A stretch of DNA of 64,000 nt from Desarmillaria ectypa. Its lineage: Eukaryota; Basidiomycota; Agaricomycetes; Agaricales; Physalacriaceae. The DNA lies in assembly GCA_030407005.1 (NCBI GenBank), contig JAUDYN010000008.1, positions 2,418,001 to 2,482,000 of the forward strand, in the 5' to 3' direction. A program made the translations under genes and the position numbers. Below are positions 45,596 to 57,660 of this stretch, in pieces. The notes below the pieces were generated by a model, which worked only from the letters and a program-made list of their open reading frames with translations, was not told the origin of the DNA and ran no database searches. Every line of letters starts with the position of its first letter. Positions within the stretch are counted from its first letter, which is position 1.

Positions 45596-47018
45596 ATGCG
45601 CATTGATGAACTACCTCAAGAGACTATAGAAGAGATCCTGCTTCATGCGGATCCCACTAGCATCGCCTCTCTATCCCAGTGCTCCCGCTTTTTCGACACC
45701 CTGATCAATCATGGCCCGGACCAACACCTATGGCGGTGGCTCTATCTCATCCAGCCTCTCGACGATCCAAGGGAATGCGTATCCCTCAATGGTGACCCAC
45801 GGAAGGATATTGACTGGAAGGGGGAGCTTCAGACATTCATTCGCGCCCGGACAGTGGTCAAGGACGTTACCGTATGTCGGCCGGCTGAGCGATGCGCCAT
45901 TCTGCGGACTATGATACACCTGATAGAGTATATACCGCCGCTGAGGCGGTCCTACGCGGAGGGCGGCATACCAAAGAACCTGATTTGGATTCGGGATGCC
46001 CTCAGTGGTGGGACATTTATCGACCCAGACACAATCAACTGGGTGACCACTGATATTGAGGAGACTCAATTACGCGACAAATTGCATACGTACTTGGGAA
46101 TTACTCCTGCAGATCGTACGCCACGCATGTTGGTCGAGTCAAGGGCGTACGTGTATGATTTAAGGAACTACTCCTGGGAGACGGATTTTGGGCCATTCTT
46201 CGAAAATGGCAAGGTGAATTGGGAACATCTTAGAATGGTACGTCATGTACTGGCGATGCATGTACACGGCGCGGAGACTACGCCTTTCCAAATGAGTTTG
46301 GAGTTTACGCAGATACGGATGGTGGGCTTGGCGGATACTAGAGACTGGGCGGGTATCGAGGGTATTTGGTGGTGTGGGTTTTGTTTTTGCGACCATTCGG
46401 ATCTTACACGTACGTCCCTTTTTGGTCATTCTTGCTCACCATGTTGGCTCAACGTATTCAATAGTATATAATTTGTCGACAGTGAGTCACCTATCAGGTT
46501 GATTTGCCCTATATTCACTTCCATCCAGACGGCGGATGGCTCTTTGAATGTCAGCCTCTTCGAAGATCCTGGATTTACTGATGTCTTCCGTTCCGTGGAA
46601 GTAACCATCCGTGTCTTGGAAGTCTCGCCGGATCCCAAGCACCCCAAATTTCCACGCATATATTTTGGAGGTTCCATGGGACAGCATTCCGTGTCCACAA
46701 TGAGTGGATATGTGTATATGACAGACGATAATCAAGTCCGGTGGCGTTTTGTGCGTCTCTCTCTTCGTTGCCTCGTATGAGAATTTACACGCTAGCTCAG
46801 CGGTCTGGGGAACAAGTAAACCCTATATGGAGTTCGGAAGGAATACAAGTAGGGGGATTACGGTCTCTGTATGGTGTTCTTGGAACCTGGACGACAACGT
46901 TTCATAACCCGAATGATCCAGTTGGTACGTTCTGTTGATTATCCCGTAGAACAATTCTGACGGTGAAGCAGGACCTTTTTGGCTTCGAAAAGCGATAGAT
47001 CTGCCTCAGGAAGACTGA
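45596..47018 (+). CDS. F-box domain protein
   Basis: F-box proteins bind Skp1 and select substrates for SCF ubiquitin ligases. Exons 45,596-46,409; 46,465-46,481; 46,529-46,750; 46,801-46,924; 46,972-47,018, with introns of 47-55 bp; phases agree and give 407 aa. The F-box is at the N-terminus (MRIDELPQETIEEILLHADP...SLSQCSRFF...WRWLYL). The rest resembles the large Agaricomycete F-box group: a middle part (LRMVRHVLAMHVHG), IWWCGFCFCDHSDL, and a conserved end GVLGTWTTTFHNPNDPVGPF-WLRK. No LRR or WD repeats are seen. The 17-nt second exon is required for frame, but its exact use needs transcript evidence. Confidence 0.85.
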
Positions 47019-47599
47019 TTTGAAGCCATACATACTCTTGTTGACCATAAGGTACTCGAGAATGTCTACAGTAGTCTCAAAGCAGTTTATCGTTGTTAGT
47101 CTCGTCGGTAGTTTTCACAGGTAGCTGAATAACAGGTATTAATTACGCAGCTGCAAATATTGGTCCACTCGGAAGCAGGATCATCCCAATCTCATTCACC
47201 TTGCACTGCTGAATAAGGTCAACCACCGTTATCTCGAGGATGGGATGACTACAACTCTTTGGAATACAAGTTCTTTGAGTCAGAGTTCTGGATGTTTATG
47301 GACCTAACAACGGATAGTCTATTTCTGTCAAGATTCCGAGCGTAAACGACGCTGGCTGCAATCGAGAGAGTTGAAAAGGACTTTCGTCTGGTTAGTCGGT
47401 ACCTTATGTGCGCTGCCTTCGCAAGCTCCGTTAGCTCACAACGTCCAGTTACCCGAGTTTTGTATTCGCCGGCCCGTACGCCCCTTCAATGACCGTGAGA
47501 AAATCTTGACTACCCTTCGCATCGTGTATTCACGGCGATAACAAGCTTGTCTTTGCACCACCATACCAAAGGCGATATCGACTCCGATACCCTGACAGC
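47019..47599. other. Intergenic, upstream of BBC1-like gene
   Basis: About 580 bases with no supported gene. It contains the promoter and 5' UTR of the following gene; no specific element recognised. Confidence 0.5.
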
Positions 47600-50500
47600 A
47601 TGTCAGACCAGCCATCGCCACCAGTAAAGCCCAAACCAGGCTCCCTACGCGACAGGATTGCGGCTTTCGAGAAGCCCACGAATGTCTCGACACCAGGGCC
47701 TACACCTGTACCTCGACCGAAGCCTGGTGCAGTGTCGTGGAAGCCGAGAGCACCATCTCCGCCGTCGATGCATCCTGGTGGTGACTCCTCGACTTTGGAG
47801 CGTAGGACAGGAGGGATGTCCGCCTCAGATGCAAAGGAAAGCATCGGTAAAGGTGGAAGTTTGAAGGAACGTATGGCGGCGCTCCAAGGACGAGGCGCAT
47901 TTGGTGCCCCCCCGCCACCAGTTGTACCTAAACCTGCTATTGAACGTCCCAAGTGGAAGCCTCCCCCTCCTGTCGCGTCTCCTCCACCAGACGACCGTCT
48001 AGAGAAGGACGACGTCACACACAAGTCCCCCGAGATTCTATCGAAATCCCCTGATTCTATTCCGGCTCAGCCGTCTCCTCCTATCGAAGGCGAGCCCGAC
48101 GCGCCCGCTGTAGCTGTAGCCGTGCCAGAGCCCGAGGGACAGGCTGCAGATGAGGCTGACCCTGAGGACGAAGAGCGGCAACGACGAGCCACCATTGCAG
48201 CCAGGATGGCACGATTGGGTGGCGCCCGCGTCGGAATGGGCCCGCCCGTATTTGGGAAGGTGCCCGTCAAACCAAAGCCCAAAGCGGAACTTGTGGAAGA
48301 AGAGACGAAACCCGTTGAAGGCGTATCGCCGCCGCCGCCTTCTGGCGAAGACGGTATGTGCAATATGTGGTTTCTTTGACAATTTTTGACGTCGAATATC
48401 AAGAAGCGCTCAAGTCGGCCCCGACATCTCCACCTCTCGGAGAAGGAGCGGGATCGAAGGCTCTGGATGTCGGTATGTACACGTGGATCTAAATCACTTA
48501 TTGTCTCTTACGATTTGGCTAGGGCAACCTGACGAGGACAGAAGCTCTGAATCTCTTCTTACACCTCCTGATGCCGATGTATCATCCCCTTCCGTCGCCC
48601 GTACTCCAGCTTCAATGCCCGTTCCTGCTGGTCCCAGACGAGCTGCTCCTCCTCGTCGAAGACCTGCAAAATCTCCAGTTCCACCGCTCATCGAAGACAG
48701 GCAGAAGAATAGAGAGAGCCTTACCAGCCTGGATATTACGTCACATCCTATCAGTGATTCAGAGGGCGCGCCTAAGGAGGAGCCACTGAGTGTTGTTACT
48801 GAGCCTGTGTTAGAATCGCCCACCGAAGCTACAAGCTCACGCACCGCGGATGAAATGTTCGTCTCTCCTCATGTTGTTGAAGCTGATGTCGCGGACATCA
48901 GGGTATCTCCAGAATCACCCTCGTTACAAGGTCACATCGATCTACTTGGAGCGTCTACAGAGGCATCTGAATCAATAAGCCAGGAGCTGAGTCCTGATGA
49001 TACCTCTGATGTGCCCGTAGAGAAACATCCCTCTCCTACTCCGGAGCCATCGATCCCATCTGTCGAAGAGGAGGAGGAGGAGAAGGAGGAGGAGGATGAA
49101 GAGGCCAGGCACAATCGTATCACCGAAAGGATTGCCAAGATGGGTGGGATTAATCCCTTTGCTCCTCCCCCACTCCAGAGGAGATTGAGCACCACTTCGA
49201 ACGTTTCCGACGCTGTTGCGCCTCCATCGCCCACAATCCAGAAGCGCACGAGCGTTGGATCTATTTCAAAGTCTCCGGAAAGAAAGTTGAACATTAGAAA
49301 GCCATCTATCGACGAGGCCCCGGTCGAAGAACAGACCAGGTCCATTCCACCTCCACCGCGTCGTCGTAGTTCTCAGTTCAGCGAGAAGTCTCCGGCTCTG
49401 GCCATTGTTTCGCCTCCAACTAGAACTCACAGTGTCGATTCCGCAACTTCAGGAGAACAAATACGTGCTGATTTGAAGAGACGATCTCAGGATGGTAAAT
49501 ATTAAAGTTCTCCTCTCTCGTTTATCGATCGTAAAATGTGTAACAAATATTGATTTGATTCCTTTTGCTGTCTCATAGACGCCATCACCGTCCAGGATGA
49601 ACCAGAACCTAGATTCCCTATCGGGATCACAGAAGAGCTGGAGTCGTTTGAAGAAGAGATTAGCGAGAAGGGTGCGGCTGCTATGGAGAATCAGACCAAG
49701 ACGAATTGGGATACGGAGTCAGTTGATGAAGATCAGAGATTTTCAACCCATGATGGGAAGACTTCGTCCGTTATTGAGGGTCAAGATGAAATCAATGACG
49801 ATGATACCCGTTTGCCGCAGCAGGCCACTTCCGGCCCTCCACCGCCATTGCCCGCCAGCAACACACGGCCGCTTATCCCGGCATCTGAGTCTGTTGCTGC
49901 TCTGCCACCACCTTACCCACGAAGGCTTTCCATACAGCGCGTAGACGAAGACGACGTCGTTGTTATCTCACCGAAACGCACATCGATCTCGCCGCCACTC
50001 GCAATCACCACAGAGGTCGAAGATGGTGCTATTTCTGCCGTGCCACCGCAGCGTTCCGTCCCTCCTCCGCCGTCTGTCGAGCATGATTCACCGATATCGC
50101 CAACATCGCCTCTACAAATTCCTCCCCCGCGATCTTTTTCTATTCTGCAGTCGCAGGCTGCTGAAGAGGACGATGAAACAACGCCTCTTCCTCATCCAGG
50201 TCCTTTCCATCGTTCCGTTCCACCGCAGCAATCATTGTCTCAATCAACCGACCAATCTGAGATAGAGACACCTCCAGTGCCTGCATACCCTCATCCTCAT
50301 CGCTCCATTCCTCCTGTTCCTGCAGAAGAGGTGGAGTCCGATCATGAAGCAATACCGTTACCTCCGCCGCCTCCAAGAGGCCCGTCTCCTGCTTCAGAGG
50401 AGCAACCCTTAATCATTCCTCCGCCCGTGAGACGGGAGTCGATGAAAATTCCTCCTGGTCTTGAAGTAAACCGGCGGCCCCATACCCCACCTATGCTAAC

Positions 50501-52517
50501 TCCCACTGTTTCTGTCAGTGACCACTCTTCAGAACAAGAGATTTTGGATGAAGAAGAGGGTGGTAGGTTCAATGATTTCAGTACCGATCTGTTGAGCACT
50601 GATTAAATTTGCGAATACATAGATCCAATTGATCCGACATTCCATAGTCCGAGTAGGCGTGCGTCGTATAACAATATTCAAGAACCATCTGGGTCACACA
50701 TACGAGAACCCGCATCGCCATCCCCCTCGGTAAGTTCCCATATACGAGAACCTGCGGCCACGTCGGCGACAGTTTCTGCACCGGCTGCAGCTGCAGCAAC
50801 ATCGCCAGCACCTGTTGTTACAGAACCCGCATTGGCGGAAGAGCCTATTGAAGCGGAACCAGAACAAGAAAGACGACGGACAATTGCTGAACGGATGGCA
50901 AAACTAGGCGGGATCAAATTCGGTGCTGCGCCTATTCCGACCTCACAGCCTCCGCCCCCGCCTCAGAGGACCCTCGAAGTTCAAGAGCGTAGTGCGGGAG
51001 AAGAAGAGCCACAATCTACAGAAGAACCTGAGGAGGAGGAGGAGGAGGAGGAGGAGGAACGGGCACGCAAGGAACGGATCGCCGCCAAATTAGCAAGTAT
51101 GGGCGGAATGCGGATTGGAATGATGCCTTTGGGTGCTAGTGTTTTGACACCATCGTCGCCAGGTCCATCTCAAGTGCCTCCACATCCACCAGTTCGAGCA
51201 CCTCCCATGCCTCGTGCCCCACCGCCGACCGAAATACAAGAGACTGATTCTGAGCAAGAGAGCCAGGCAACGTCGGACGATGTGGACAAAGTGGAAGCAG
51301 AAGAAGAGAGTGAGGCAGAAGATGTTCAATATGAGGAAGCTGATGAGGTACCTGAGGAAATACCTCCCCCGCCTATTCCTACTCGCGAAGGCAGACGGGC
51401 GTCTGTGCAGCGTCAAATGTCGACGGACGTTCCGCTGGCGTCACCGCAAGTCGCAACACAATCGCCGTCTTCCCCTCCCCCTCCCCCTCCTCCTGGTCGT
51501 CCACCTGTGCCCACAGCGAATCTCCCACGACGAACTAGCGTCCAAACTGTGACATCCATTAAATCATCCCATGGTGATTCTGGCGCAGATCCACATCTGA
51601 CGCACAGACCTCAGTATGACTTCGTCATGGTTGAGGAACCTGAGGCGCAAGATATTCCTCCAAAGCTTGTTACTCGACCTCCTCCTCCAACCGGAGCGCC
51701 GCCGCCGCCGCCACCTTTCTCCGACAACACTCCTCCCCGAATGGAGCTGTCTGACAGCGTCTCGTCGCAGTGGGAGCTCCCATCGATTCCGAGCTCCTCG
51801 CTCGAGTTTGGTTCTGGTGGAACCATGTCGGTGTCGTGGACCGATGATGTAGTTGAGGCTACGACGGCTGTCCCTGCTCCTGCTCCCGAGATCATCAAGC
51901 CCACGAAGAGCCAAGAAGATGCTGTTCTGACCTCAGAGGAGTTGATTGCGATATGGGGTCGTATTGGCGTCCAAGTGTGTGAAGTGGCCACGTCGCTGCA
52001 TGATAAATCGAGGAAGGCGTTGATTGGCGATGGAACATATCATGGATTCATTGAAGCCGTCTTGCACGAGGTGCCAGGTGCAGCGCCGCCCACTCCTCCA
52101 TCGTATGGATATGTCATATACATGCAGTCGGGTTCTTCGGTGCAGAAGAGGGCAGGAGAGATTATGCCTGGTGATGTTGTATGGCTTTCCGACGCCAAGT
52201 TGAAAGGACATAAAGGTATTCAGACGTACAGCCAGCATGTGGGCGTGAAGGAGCCGCTTGTTGGTATTATCAGTGAGTTTGAAGCGAAGAAGTTCAAGCT
52301 AAGAGTGTTCCAGGCGAACCAGCATGTCGGGCAGCAGGTAATTTCTTTTAAATTCATAGCCGGTCATCCGCTTGTTAATGATCATTCTAGACAGTGGAGT
52401 CAGTAAGCTACCGCTTGGAGGACTTGAAGAGCGGGGCTGTGAAGGTATGTATCATAGAGTCAAGGTTACGTTTCTGTTGATTCCTTCGATTAGGTATTCC
52501 GGATTTTGGAAGCATAA
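47600..52517 (+). CDS. BBC1/AIM3-like actin-patch protein, no SH3 domain
   Basis: Yeast Bbc1 regulates type I myosin and Las17/WASP-driven actin assembly at endocytic patches. Seven exons: 47,600-48,353; 48,404-48,472; 48,523-49,494; 49,579-50,562; 50,623-52,337; 52,391-52,444; 52,494-52,517. All phases agree; 1,523 aa. Most is low-complexity, proline-rich (PPPP runs that could bind SH3 domains or profilin) with acidic runs (Glu repeats near 49,065-49,105 and 51,030-51,060). The C-terminal ~200 residues (SEELIAIWGRIGVQVCEVAT, PSYGYVIYMQSGSSVQKRAG, PGDVVWLSDAKLKGHKGIQT, HVGVKEPLVGIISEFE) match the cysteine-proteinase-like fold of BBC1/AIM3. The N-terminal SH3 domain of yeast Bbc1 is absent: the protein starts MSDQPSPPVKPKPGSLRDRI. 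Confidence 0.88.
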
Positions 52518-52752
52518 CCAATGAAGACAAAGTTGTATTATCATTGTGGTTGCACCACATCACATGGATATTATAGCATTCATCAAATTTTCAAAAGTTC
52601 GAGTCATGTCCCATTCAGTTACGCAGATGTACAACGGGAAGGGGCTACCTGGATACTATGGACATAATTAGCATATGACTAGGAGGACATCATATACTCA
52701 CTTAAGCGGTAACAATACTCAGCTTGGATTCTAATCATAACGCATTCAGCAT

Positions 52753-53377
52753 CTACCGAGTGAGAGTGTGCCCACCAGCGCCATCGTCTTTGAGATTACG
52801 TCCAGCATAGTTATCGACAAGCTTCTGGTATTCAGCTAAGTATGCAGGAATTAGGGTTGTTAGTAAATAGGCGATGATCAGGCGCACTCTTTGCTGAAAT
52901 ATTGCCAGACTTCTGTTTCTTGGTAGGTGGGTCGGCAGGGGTAGAGTCGGCAGCTGGGAGTGGTCGCTTCCCTCGATTCCTCTGGTGTATAATGAATAGC
53001 TGTGGCACTGCTGATGAGGGTTAACTCACGAAACGGTTATCAAAGTTTCTCTTTCTGGGGATCACATTCACGATAAGCAGAGAATGATGGACAGAATAAC
53101 ATGCGCTAACCTTTCAAGATCTTCCTCACGTTTCCGCTTTTCGTCGACTTCCTGTGAAGAGGTTGCCTTGTCTTCAGAGCTGAACGCAAAGAATATTTGT
53201 AAGTAGTAAGAATGATACATATCATACCTTCATGCTGCGTCGGATGCGGTCTAGGAAAGAACCATCGTTAGAAAAGACATTGACAGGTTTCACTCCTGGT
53301 TTGGGTTTCGGTGGTGGAGGTATAGAATAGGCATAACCCGCGTAGCCGTTGACGTTGGGAAAGTATGCTTGAGACAT
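52753..53377 (-). CDS. Small basic protein, hypothetical
   Basis: Function unknown. The ATG at 53,377 gives MSQAYFPNVNGYAGYAYSIP followed by PPPPKPKPG. Exons 53,377-53,228; 53,166-53,111; 53,054-53,030; 52,981-52,888; 52,835-52,753. Four GT-AG introns of 48-61 bp keep phase, giving 135 aa. Visible features are FLDRIRRSMK, a highly charged helix DEKRKREEDLERKRNFDNRF, a likely nuclear signal TKKQKS and a C-terminal YQKLVDNYAGRNLKDD. The acceptor of exon 2 is the least certain point: a more upstream AG exists but breaks frame. It converges with the BBC1-like gene, whose stop is 236 bp away. Confidence 0.65.
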
Positions 53378-53698
53378 GTAGTGGTTATTGGACAAGGAGG
53401 GATGTGTGGCTGTGTCCTGCGGTTCCGAATTTTCGAGAAATGACTTGTTTGACCACAAGGAAGTTTACGTTTGAGTACGTTTGGTCATCAGGTCGTTTGA
53501 AATGCAGAGAAACACTCTTCAAAAAGAATTCGAGAGGCGTGCACACCGACCGCGGGGTAGGTAATGAATGATGGATTCCCGTAACGTAAAAATTTTGTAT
53601 ATTATTTCATTTCGTACATAACTTTAAACCTGCGGCACTTATGTTGTCACTCGTGCAAGCGGGTGTTGACGAAAATCATTGATTAAGTAACAAAACAT

Positions 53699-53770
53699 GG
53701 TTCAACCCAGGATCGAACTGGGGACCTTGTGTGTGTGAGACACAAATCATAACCACTAGACCACTGAACC
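53699..53770 (-). tRNA. tRNA-Val (anticodon CAC)
   Basis: The minus strand folds as a 72-nt cloverleaf without intron: acceptor GGTTCAG pairs with TTGAACC (one G-T at the base), D arm GTCTAGTGGTTATGAT, anticodon stem TGTGT/ACACA around loop CTCACAC (anticodon at 53,737-53,735), T arm CCCAGTTCGATCCTGGG. CCA is not encoded, as in eukaryotes. It closely resembles fungal and animal tRNA-Val sequences. Confidence 0.95.
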
Positions 53771-53933
53771 GATGACAAGTAACTTCTTATATATTTATAT
53801 TACTGATCAAAATAGGCCTAGGCAGAATTCCGAAGCACCGTGGGAACAACACGCCATTTAGACCTCCCCCTTCCATCGCCTGCCACGGATTCGAATCCAG
53901 GCCCCTAGAAATAATCCTTGCGGCACCTCCACA

Positions 53934-56350
53934 ATGTCTCGCCGCAGGCTGGTGGGCCAGCCATTATTGTATGTTGTATCTATCTTCGCCAGTCTAGGCG
54001 TATTTCTTGTGGGTCACCATATTTCTGTAAGGTGGAAATTGCCAGTTTATCACGTCTTCCTCAGTTCGGGTATGATCAAGGGTAAGAAGCCGCGGAACCT
54101 GGCACAGTCGATGCAGCAGTTCACGATCTTTTCAGTGTCATGTCGGGTATCATAACGGGTCCCCATTTCATTCAGTTTTTCGGGAGGCCGGGACCGATAC
54201 AGGTAGGGAGTATGGTCGCGGTGTTGGAGGTGGGTGCGTTCGGTATGTGTTCACCGTATGTCATTGTAGTGCTTGTTCTGACTGTGAATGCTTGTAGTGA
54301 CTTCCCTGGCTGCTGGACGCGTGGGCGACATTATTGGCCGAAAAGGAACGTTATTCATTGGGGCCGTGGTGTTCACCTTAGGCGGGGCGGTACAGACATT
54401 TACAACCGGATTCGCAGTAATGGTAGTGGGACGGATTGTCAGTGGATTTGGTGTTGGTCTTCTATCGTGCGTTGTCATCTTGGGGCTGGTCGTGTGCCCA
54501 TCGCTGACTTATTCGCAGCACTATCGTACCTATTTATCAGAGTGAAATATCACCGCCAAATCATGTATGATGTCCATTCTTTTCATATCAACTGTTGACT
54601 AACATTCTTACAGAGAGGTGCCCTGGCTTGCGTAGAGTTCACTGGCAACATCTTTGGTTATGCGTTTTCTGTCTGGACGGACTATTTTTGTTCGTTTATA
54701 GACTCAGACATGGCATGGCGGATACCTCTACTTCTTCAGTGTGTCATCGGTGCCATTCTTGCCGCTGGATCACTAGTGCTTCCGGAAAGTCCTCGCTGGC
54801 TCATAGACACGGATAAAGATGATGAAGGACTCCGGGTACTCGCAGACCTGCATGGCGGTGACCTGGACAACGTTGTTGCCCGGGCAGAATATCGAGAAAT
54901 CAAAGACAAAGTTATTATGGAGGTGCGCGCTAGGAGGCTAAATAACCTATGTCTTATTTAGACATTCGCAGAGAGAATCCGGCGAGGCCAGGACATATGC
55001 TGTGATGTGGAAAAAGTATAAGCGGCGCGTGCTGCTCGCCATGTCATCGCAAGCCTTTGCTCAACTCAATGGCATCAATGGTATGTCCCGCATGATTCAA
55101 TTTCCCTCGATTGACCCCCACGATTGTTGCAGTTATTTCTTATTATGCCCGTGAGTGACCCTCCTCTGCAACCCGAATGTTTACCCATCCCCTCTACTTG
55201 CAGCTAAAGTATTTGAAGGCAAGTAGTTATCAGAGATATTGTCACAGACCGCGTTCTCACGGCAACCGCCGCACAGAAGCTGGTTGGTTAGGCCGACAAG
55301 CTATACTCATGACAGGAATTAATTCCTTAATATATCTCCTTAGTACCTTGCCGCCGTAAGTTCCCTTTTTAATCTTCAGACGCTTTTCCCCACTCGTTGT
55401 CATAGATGGTACCTAGTTGACCGATGGGGACGTCGACCGATCTTGCTGTCCGGTGCTGTTGTGGTGAGCTTTCCTCAAAGTTGTCCCCAGGATATATGAC
55501 TCACCGTTAAGTCTGTAGATGAGTCTGGCACTCTGCGCTACAGGGTACTGGATATATCTCGACTTGCCAGAAACGCCTAATGCTGTGGTGGCGTGTGTCA
55601 TCATCTTTAACGCTGCTTTTGGATTCAGGTTCGTCTTTGCTCTCAGAAACTTTTTTCTTTGCTGATCTGACTTCGTAGTTGGGGTCCACTTCCATGGCTC
55701 TACCCTCCCGAGGTAATGTTCTTCCCGATTTCTATAGCTCGAGTATTAATTTTTCTAGATCATGCCCCTCACTGTACGCGCAAAAGGCGTGTCATTGTCG
55801 ACAGCGACCAACTGGGCGTTCAACACCCTCGTCGGTGAAATAACGCCTTACTTGCAAGAGGTCATAGAATGGCGCCTCTATTTCATGCACGGGTTTTTCT
55901 GTGCATGCAGTTTTGTTTTGGGTATGTTGTTTCTTCTGGCTCCTGCTTTAACTCATGCTGACGACTTTTTGAAGTTTATTTCCGTAGGTCGCTCCCTTGA
56001 TTCCCTCCTGCTTCAGAGTTGACCTTCTCCCCTCAGTATATCCTGAAACTAAGGGTGTTCCTCTTGAAGAGATGGATGCTGTATTTGGTGAAGATGAAAA
56101 TTCCGGTTACAGGACTGTTCCACTGTCGTCTGCTGATGAGCATGCATCATTCTTACCTGGACCATCGTACCCACCAAAAGCAAAACACGCGAAGGGGACG
56201 TCGAGTGGAAGTTCGAGTGGATGGGTATCAAGGATGCTCAATAGGAATGGAAACCGGAAGAATGTGGGCCCTAGCGAAGAGGAAGAGGTGTTGAGGCCAG
56301 AGGAGGACGCCGATTTTGAGATGTTAGAGAGGGACGGGATAGAACGATAG
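53934..56350 (+). CDS. Sugar porter (MFS monosaccharide transporter), 16 exons
   Basis: A plasma-membrane 12-helix transporter of the sugar porter family; probable substrates are hexoses, but specificity cannot be read. Exons: 53,934-54,008; 54,065-54,081; 54,136-54,242; 54,298-54,466; 54,519-54,564; 54,614-54,922; 54,972-55,080; 55,133-55,150; 55,204-55,218; 55,277-55,355; 55,406-55,463; 55,519-55,628; 55,679-55,712; 55,759-55,921; 55,975-55,983; 56,037-56,350. All phases agree; 543 aa. Family signatures in order: FLFGYDQGVMSGII (rebuilt over two introns), GRVGDIIGRKG, PIYQSEISPPNHRGAL, LPESPRWLI, QLNGINVISYYAP, DRWGRRPIL, YPETKGVPLEEMDAVFGE. A cytosolic Ser-rich tail follows. Intron 9 (55,219-55,276) starts GC, and exon 15 is 9 nt. 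Confidence 0.94.
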
Positions 56351-56687
56351 CATTGGATGTTTTGTATATTTATCAAGTATATACCAGTTGTAATAGTACT
56401 CTCTCAATAATTTCCATAGACGCACACTCAAGTCTGCAGCCAGAAGAACCTGCCCTCAAGTGCCTTATTGTTTCACTTGTGTCTCGGATAACCTCGACCT
56501 TGGAGCCATTCTATTTCTTAGCAAAGTACCGTTATCGCCTCAAAGCCTCGCGAAATCAGTGAACTAAATATCGACATCCGCTAGGCAATAATTGTCAACT
56601 TCGATACGAGTTCTTTCACCTGCTTCAGCCATTGAACGTTTACCCTGCTGCTCACACCAAATATCTGCTTCGTGTGTAGACTCCGAG

Positions 56688-57660
56688 ATGGATACTTCGT
56701 ATACATTTGACGGCTCTGACACCACGGCAGATGTTGTTCTAGTATCATGCGACAACATATGCTTCCACGCGCACAAACTTATTCTTTCGCTTGCGTCGCC
56801 TTTTTTCAAAGACATGTTCACGATAGCTCAGCCGCCGGCCAATGGTTCCATTCCTGCAATTCCGATGACCGAAGATGGTCAGACCATCGGGAAAATTCTT
56901 CGCTTCTGCTATCCTACTAAAGATCCGTCGTTCAAGGATATATCTGAAATGTACCATGTGGTGGTAACCATGGCCAGGAAATACCGTATGGAGGACGTAG
57001 TTCTCAGGACTCGAAGCGAGCTGCGTAGGTTCTGCGAGTCTGGGAAGGAGCCATTACGGGTCTTTGCGATTGCCTACGCTATGGGATGGAAGCAGGAGGC
57101 CACCGCAGCTGCAACAACGGTAATTCAAAAACCTCTTCTGCCAGTGACATCGGAAGATGACGATATCTTGGAGCTCGACATCCTCGACTCACCACGTATC
57201 ATATATCGACTTTTGAGTTTCCACAAACAACGTACGGGTGACGCTTACAAGTTAGCTTACATCGACGGGGATGAAGTTGACTTCGTATTCAAGAGTAACC
57301 GCTTTTGCAAACATCATGACATTTGTGAAGATGATAGAGAAGGTCGTTCCTATTACTACGCCGTTCCACAGAAATCATGGCTCCTGTACTACATGGGATC
57401 AGTTCAAGAAGCGCTCCTTCTTAATCCGACCACGGCGAGTCTTCACGGCCGTCACGAATGGGCAATGCGACATGCTCGGATTATCGCAGAGGCGTGCCCC
57501 GAATGTGCAAAATGCGATCTTCCCGCCCTCTTTGACCGGCACCTGCCCCAAACCTATGTGAAGCGCATTGAAGAAATTTTAAACAAGGTGGGTGTCTATC
57601 TCATCTGGCGACCCTGAGACGTCTTAATTAACTGTATTTCGATAGAAGTTCTGTCTGTAG
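56688..57660 (+). CDS. BTB/POZ domain protein 3, intact
   Basis: Paralogue of the gene at 42,877, likely also a Cullin-3 adaptor or scaffold; the partner is unknown. Exon 1 56,688-57,587; a 58-bp intron; exon 2 57,646-57,660 adding KFCL. 304 aa. BTB core: ADVVLVSCDNICFHAHKLIL, SLASPFFKDMF, IGKILRFCYPTKDPSF. C-terminal part: RSELRRFCES, LRVFAIAYAMGW, ILELDILDSPRIIYRLLSFH, CxxH pair C207/H210 (CKHH), then CxxC pair C270/C273 within CPECAKC. Open frame upstream of the ATG (MDTSYTFDGSDTT) lacks another ATG. It is followed at 58,046 by a decayed copy in the same orientation. Confidence 0.88.

Noticed and set aside
50635..50811. Minus-strand ORFs and other-frame ORFs inside the BBC1-like gene
   Set aside because: Low-complexity proline/glutamate codons create long antisense and shifted ORFs; the spliced plus-strand frame explains the region completely.
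53874..53896. tRNA T-arm-like GGATTCGAATCC
   Set aside because: It is palindromic, with no acceptor, D or anticodon arm around it; it lies in the transporter's 5' region.
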